Assembly (NCBI GenBank): GCA_964035545.1
Contig: CAXIUT010000255.1
Coordinates: 1 to 64,000 of the forward strand
Source: Bugula neritina
Lineage: Eukaryota; Bryozoa; Gymnolaemata; Cheilostomatida; Bugulidae
DNA length: 64,000 nt
Direction of reading: 5' to 3'
Under the pieces are notes generated by a model. The model was not told the origin of the DNA. It made no database searches and saw nothing but the letters and a program-made list of their open reading frames with translations. A program made the translations under genes and the position numbers. Below, piece after piece: positions 59,757 to 64,000 of the stretch; position 1 is the first letter of the stretch; each line of letters begins with the position of its first letter.

Positions 59757-62000
59757 ATGAAAGGAATCAAAGTCCTACTTCTGATAGTAGTACTTCTTGG
59801 TTCTCTTAACGCCTAGATGATCCAACTTGGATCTGATAGCATCTTTAGTAGCATCACGAAGGGATCAGATAACTCCATTTTCGGAAATGGAAATTCCATG
59901 GGAGGAAGTCCCAGTCCAGAAGCTGGAGGTTCTATCCTTGGAATGGGAAATTCCATTGGAGGAAATCCTAGTTTAGAAACTGGAGGATCTAATCTTGGAA
60001 TGGGAAATTCCATTGGAGGAAATCCTAGTTTAGAAACTGGAGGATCTAATCTTGGAATGGGAAATTCCATGGGAGGAAATCCTAGTTTAGAAACTGGAGG
60101 ATCTAATCTTGGAATGGGAAATTCCATGGGAGGAAATCCTAGTTTAGAAACTGGAGGATCTAATCTTGGAATTGTTGGCAATGGAAATATGCCAAAAGAT
60201 AACTTAAATAGTATATTTGGAAATGGAAATAAAGATCCTGGTTCTGCCAACAATATTGATGGATCAAGTAATAGCCTCTTAGAAGATAGCAGTTCCATTG
60301 GTGGAAGTGGAAATATGCTCAGTGGAGATCTAAGTTCTATCTTTGGCAATGAAATTGCAGAAAATAATTGTCCAAATCAACCATCACCATCACCATCACC
60401 ATCACCATCACCATCACCATCACCATCACCATCACCATCACCATCACCATCACCATCACCATCACCATCACCATCACCATCACCATCACCATCACCATCA
60501 CCATCACCATCACCATCACCATCACCATCACCATCACCATCACCATCACCATCACCATCACCATCACCATCACCACCACCATCACCATCACCACCACCAC
60601 CACCACCACCACCACCACCACCACCACCACCACCTTAACCTTAACCACCACTACCACCACTACCACCACTACCACCACATCCTTAACCTGAACCACCACT
60701 ACCACCACTTCCACCACTTCCTTAACCTTAACCTTAACCTTAACCACCACTACCACCACTACCACCACTTCCTTAACCTGAACCTGAACCTGAACCACCA
60801 CTACCACCACTTCCACCACTTCCTTAACCTTAACCTGAACCTTAACCTGAACCACCACTACCACCACTACCACCACTTCCACCACTTCCTTAACCTTAAC
60901 CTTAACCACCACTACCACCACTTCCTTAACCATAACCTGAACCTGAGCCTTCTTTCCCATCAGAACAACCTCCTCTTTAACTTTAACCTCAACCTCCATC
61001 TTAACCGTTTCCCTAACCACCTTCACCAGGTAGAGGAGGAGGAGGAGGAGGAGGAGGAGGAGGAGGAAAACGTAGAGGAGGAGGAAAACGTAGAGGAGGA
61101 GGAAAAATGAGAAGAGGAGGAGGAAAACGTAGAGGAGGAGGAAAACGTAGAGGAGGAGGAAAAATGAGAAGAGGAGGAGGAAAACGTAGAGGAGGAGGAG
61201 GAAAAATGAGAAGAGGAGGAGGAGGAAAACGTAGAGGAGGAGGAAAACGTAGAGGAGGAGGAAAAAATGAGAAGAGGAGGAGGAAAACGTAGAAGAGGAG
61301 GAAAAATGAGAAGAGGAGGAGGAAAACGTAGAGGAGGAGGAAAACGTAGAGGAGGAGGAAAAATGAGAAGAGGAGGAGGAAAACGTAGAGGAGGAGGAGG
61401 AAAAATGAGAAGAGGAGGAGGAAAACGTAGAAGAGGAAGAAAACCTAGAAGAAATAGAAGACAACCTAGAAGAAATAGAAGACAACCTAGGAGAAGAAGA
61501 CATCCTAAAAGAAATAGAAGACAACCAAGGAGAAGAAGACAACCAAGAAGAAGAAGACAACCAAGGAGAAGAAGAAAACCTAGAAGAAAAAGACAACCAA
61601 GAAGAAGAAGACAACCAAGGAGAAGAAGAAAACCTAGAAGAAAAAGACAACCAAGAAGAAGAAGACAACCAAGAAGAAGAAGACAACCAAGGAGAAGAAG
61701 ACAGCCTAGAAGAAAAAGACAACCAAGGAGAAGAAGACAACCAAGGAGAAGAAGACAGCCAAGAAGAAAAGACAACCAAGGAGAAGAAGACATCCTCAAA
61801 GGAATAGAAGACAACCAAGGAGAAGAAGACAACCAAGGAGACATCGACCAGCTCCCAGAAGACACAGATCCTCTCCTAGAAGACACAGACCCTCTCCCAG
61901 AAGACATAGACCAACTTCTAGAAGAGGTGGAGGAAGAAGAGGAGGAAGAAGAGGAGGAGGAAGAAGAAGAGGAGGAGGAGGAAGAAGAAGACGTAGATGA
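59757..62000 (+). CDS. B2: secreted paralogue of B1 with Pro-Ser stalk
   Basis: A 747-residue frame with the same signal peptide and Gly/Asn head as B1 but four 19-residue repeats instead of three. The stalk is mainly (Pro-Ser)n encoded by (CCATCA)n, then Pro-Glu blocks. The basic tail begins with RRGGGK repeats and ends like B1 (RHRPAPRRHRSSPRRHRP, then RRGGG). An extra A at about 61262-61267 and a missing A at about 61770 move the tail into another frame between those points. The frame stays open because no TGA occurs, giving a Lys/Arg/Thr/Glu-rich stretch instead of RGGGK. Confidence 0.75.
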
Positions 62001-62247
62001 TCTACTATCTTTTACTTTTAATCATATATTTTGGAGTCAAATAATACTAGTTAATTATTATTGATTCTTAACTATGAATTTAAAGAATAAAAGTTGATAA
62101 GATAATATTTATTATTAATAAATCTATATTATATTTGAAAAAAAATCTATTAATAAAAATTAAGTTTGAATAATCAAGTGGAACAACTAATAAACTGTCA
62201 AAAAATTATTTTAGTTTTGATAAATAACTATTTTCAGTCATTAAGAG

Positions 62248-62508
62248 TCATTTTTTTAATCTTTTCTGACCAATAGCATCTATCAATATGGTGTCTTTGT
62301 TCTTTTTTACTTACTTTTTTGCTTTAAATCTTCAATTATTCTCATTTGCAGATTGAATTCTATCGAATTATGTTTTGATCTATCTGATTTTGAGACATTT
62401 TCACTACTTTTTTTGATTCTAAATGATGTTTTTTGTTCTCTCTATCGATCTATTTTTATATCTAAAGATTAAATATCGCCTATTAAAAAAATAAACTACT
62501 TTATTCAT
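62248..62508 (-). CDS. Possible small spliced gene, copy 3
   Basis: A third copy at the end of the duplication, with the same six-A tract and inferred introns as copy 2. Homology to the other units stops within two bases upstream of its ATG, so it has a different upstream region. Confidence 0.35.
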
Positions 62509-62838
62509 GTGTTTTAATCAACTTTAGAAAACTTTTCAATATTTAATGATGTATTGATGATCATTTATCTTAAGAAAAATAATATTTTATTGATATAAAA
62601 TCATAAGTTAGATTAAATTTCTTCTGACAAACAATTTGATTTATTTTTTTTATAAAAAAATCAAATATTTTTCTTTTTTCGACATCTGAAAAAGGCATTT
62701 AATGTAAATGCTAAAAGCATAAATATGAATTAAATTAAATTAAAAATAATCGAAATATTAGCAATTAGTAGTATAAAAGTAAATAGGAGAATAATATGTT
62801 TATTCAATGATATATTATTTGATTGATCGTATTGATAG
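62509..62838. other. AT-rich gap to the right of the B duplication
   Basis: Unique AT-rich sequence of 330 bp with no match to the B-units or recognisable gene; it presumably contains the promoter of the next gene. Confidence 0.5.
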
Positions 62839-63654
62839 ATGAATAATCAATTCTAGAAAGCAAGATTAACTATACAAGACTGCTCTTTCCCTAATTTTTA
62901 TAAAGAATAACGAAATAAGCAAAAATAAAGTCACAAAAAAGGTATTATTAGTCTTCAGTCATAATCACTTCACAATAAACACAAATAACACATTATGAAA
63001 CATAAATAGAATAGTCGTTAGATAAATGAAATCAAACAGTAATAAAACAAGTTAAAATATCAAAAAGGGAAATCACTTAATGGCTATTAGTTTGGTTTGT
63101 TGCAGAAATAAATATATTTTCCTAGTTTGCCTTCAAAGAAATAGACAAATAATAATAATTCATAAGAAGGAATAAGATCTTACAGTTCAACTAAGCTGAT
63201 CCCAAGTCATCATCATAAGCAGAAAGGCAGAAAGGCAGAAAGCCATATATTTAGGATGCAATAAAACTTATAGAGAGTTTAAAAAAACATGAAAAAGATC
63301 ACAATAAACTAACTAAAGACAACATAATTTTAAAATAAAGAAATAAAAGTGGATCTTAAGTTGAAGAAATTGTCTTCTTTCAAATCAAAAATGACATCTA
63401 ATGGTAAAAATCATTTGAACAGGTTGACAAATGGTGTTTTGATACCAGAATAGTTACATAGTTAGAGGTGTTAGTAAAAGTTATATGATAATAATAATTT
63501 CAATTTACAGATGAAGAACACTGTGAGGTTTTAATTTGATAGCAACCTTCATGTTTAAAAAAACAAATAAAAGTAAATGGAAAAAAAAAAACAGTATAAA
63601 ATTTAAGGATGGAAATAGGATAGGTATTTCGTGCCTATAGGATTTTATATGTGA
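62839..63654 (+). CDS. Unknown basic protein
   Basis: A 271-residue, intron-free frame ending at TGA. It is Lys/Gln/Asn/Ser-rich with short hydrophobic stretches, has no signal peptide and no recognised domain. Many TAA/TAG codons fall evenly along the frame, as in neighbouring genes. The composition fits a disordered cytoskeletal or nuclear protein; this could also be a chance long frame in AT-rich sequence. Confidence 0.5.
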
Positions 63655-63693
63655 TTTATCTTAGTTATTTTATTGATTTTATATTCATTAATA

Positions 63694-64000
63694 TCATTCC
63701 ACTTTGTTGGCTGTTGATTTATCGAGTTTGCTTAGCATTTAGACCTGTTTGGCTGGATGTTCAGGTGAATTGATTTTTTAATCTGTTTATGACTTGAATA
63801 ATTGTTTAGATGTTTTTTTCTATATTATTTTAGGATGTTAATGTTTTTGTTCACTTTTTTTCATACTCTATAATCCTAAATCTTGTTATTTAAGCGTTGA
63901 TCTTTAAGGACCTTTTATTTTACCTGGAATTTTATCTTTGTATTGTTCTTGATGGTTGAACTGAGAAAGATATGATCCATATTTACTATCGTTGGCTAGA
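63694..64000 (-). CDS. Partial gene at the right edge, unknown
   Basis: A minus-strand frame open from the window edge to a TGA at 63694-63696, giving 101 residues of C-terminus (YLSQFNHQEQYKDKIPG, then Lys/Ser/Gln-rich sequence ending STANKVE). The 5' part lies outside the window. Convergent with the preceding gene, 39 bp apart. No family recognised. Confidence 0.5.

Larger units (their letters stand above)
53893..62509. repeat. Tandem duplication: two full and one partial B-unit
   Basis: Unit 1 (about 53893-58216), unit 2 (about 58217-62146) and a partial unit 3 (62147-62509) are near-identical outside the coding microsatellites of B1/B2. Each unit holds a small minus-strand gene, a 17-bp repeat array, a second minus-strand gene, an upstream region and a B gene; the third stops just after the first small gene. 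Observed differences are single bases, such as seven versus six T at about 54067, implying recent duplication. Confidence 0.9.

Noticed and set aside
159-63654. Tetrahymena/Paramecium code (TAA/TAG as Gln)
   Set aside because: Would put Gln at near-invariant Glu sites such as SMEEAEAL and YLENPLL and turn the helicase motif II into QQADR. One A-family site (Gln codon aligned with TAG) is compatible with Gln but the heptad position is variable.

Overview
The window looks like the left end of a gene-dense ciliate macronuclear chromosome. It opens with a 94-bp (CCCCAA)n telomere, the first gene starts 65 bp inside it, intergenic gaps are short, and introns are tiny (mostly 20 nt, range 16-23). 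TGA is the only stop. In-frame TAA and TAG fall on conserved glutamate positions (ABC-transporter HSMEEAEAL, tubulin-ligase YLENPLL, helicase EEADR, cytochrome b5 TWEEVAKH). I therefore read TAA/TAG as Glu, the peritrich nuclear code, and infer a peritrich oligohymenophorean. All proteins below use that code.

Layout. 0.1-9.7 kb: SPRY protein, katanin p80, dual-specificity phosphatase, SAS-6, cytochrome b5 and a large basic protein with a DUF4378-like end. 9.7-19 kb: a tandem family of four secreted proteins (A1-A4) built from the heptad G-[N/D/S]-x-N-x-[F/V/I]-x, most with Arg/Gly/Cys-rich tails. Three of them follow a divergent small coiled-coil gene (two intact copies, one truncated). 19-53.8 kb: conserved housekeeping and ciliary genes, namely a Pol5/MYBBP1A-like protein, an RBM5/10-like protein, coiled-coil and WD40 proteins, a pseudokinase, RBBP4, a two-PH-domain protein, a GBP-like GTPase, a secreted serine hydrolase, a probable RNase MRP RNA, GNL3, DDX31/Dbp7, a B-box/WD40 protein, a tubulin-ligase-like protein, PPWD1, a CK1-like kinase and an ABCA transporter. 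53.9-62.5 kb: a tandem duplication carrying two copies of a second secreted family (B1, B2) with a Gly/Asn head, a Pro/Glu/Ser stalk and a very basic Arg/Lys/Pro tail. Each B gene is paired with two small minus-strand genes. 62.8-64 kb: one unknown basic protein and one partial gene.

Three observations stand out. First, four interstitial (GGGGTT)n arrays of 67-94 bp, all with the G-rich strand on +, lie at 12.06, 18.95, 42.95 and 46.12 kb. One is inside the PPWD1 reading frame and would be translated as a Pro-Gln repeat. Second, the A and B families, 40 kb apart, share a signal-peptide core and an upstream sequence block, which suggests joint regulation of a secreted matrix (stalk, lorica or pellicle is inference only). 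Third, a structured minus-strand RNA beside two ribosome-biogenesis genes has the conserved boxes and closing helix expected of RNase MRP RNA.

Everything here was read by eye. Intron positions were set by GT-AG ends, frame restoration and whole-gene length divisible by three. No alignments or searches were run.
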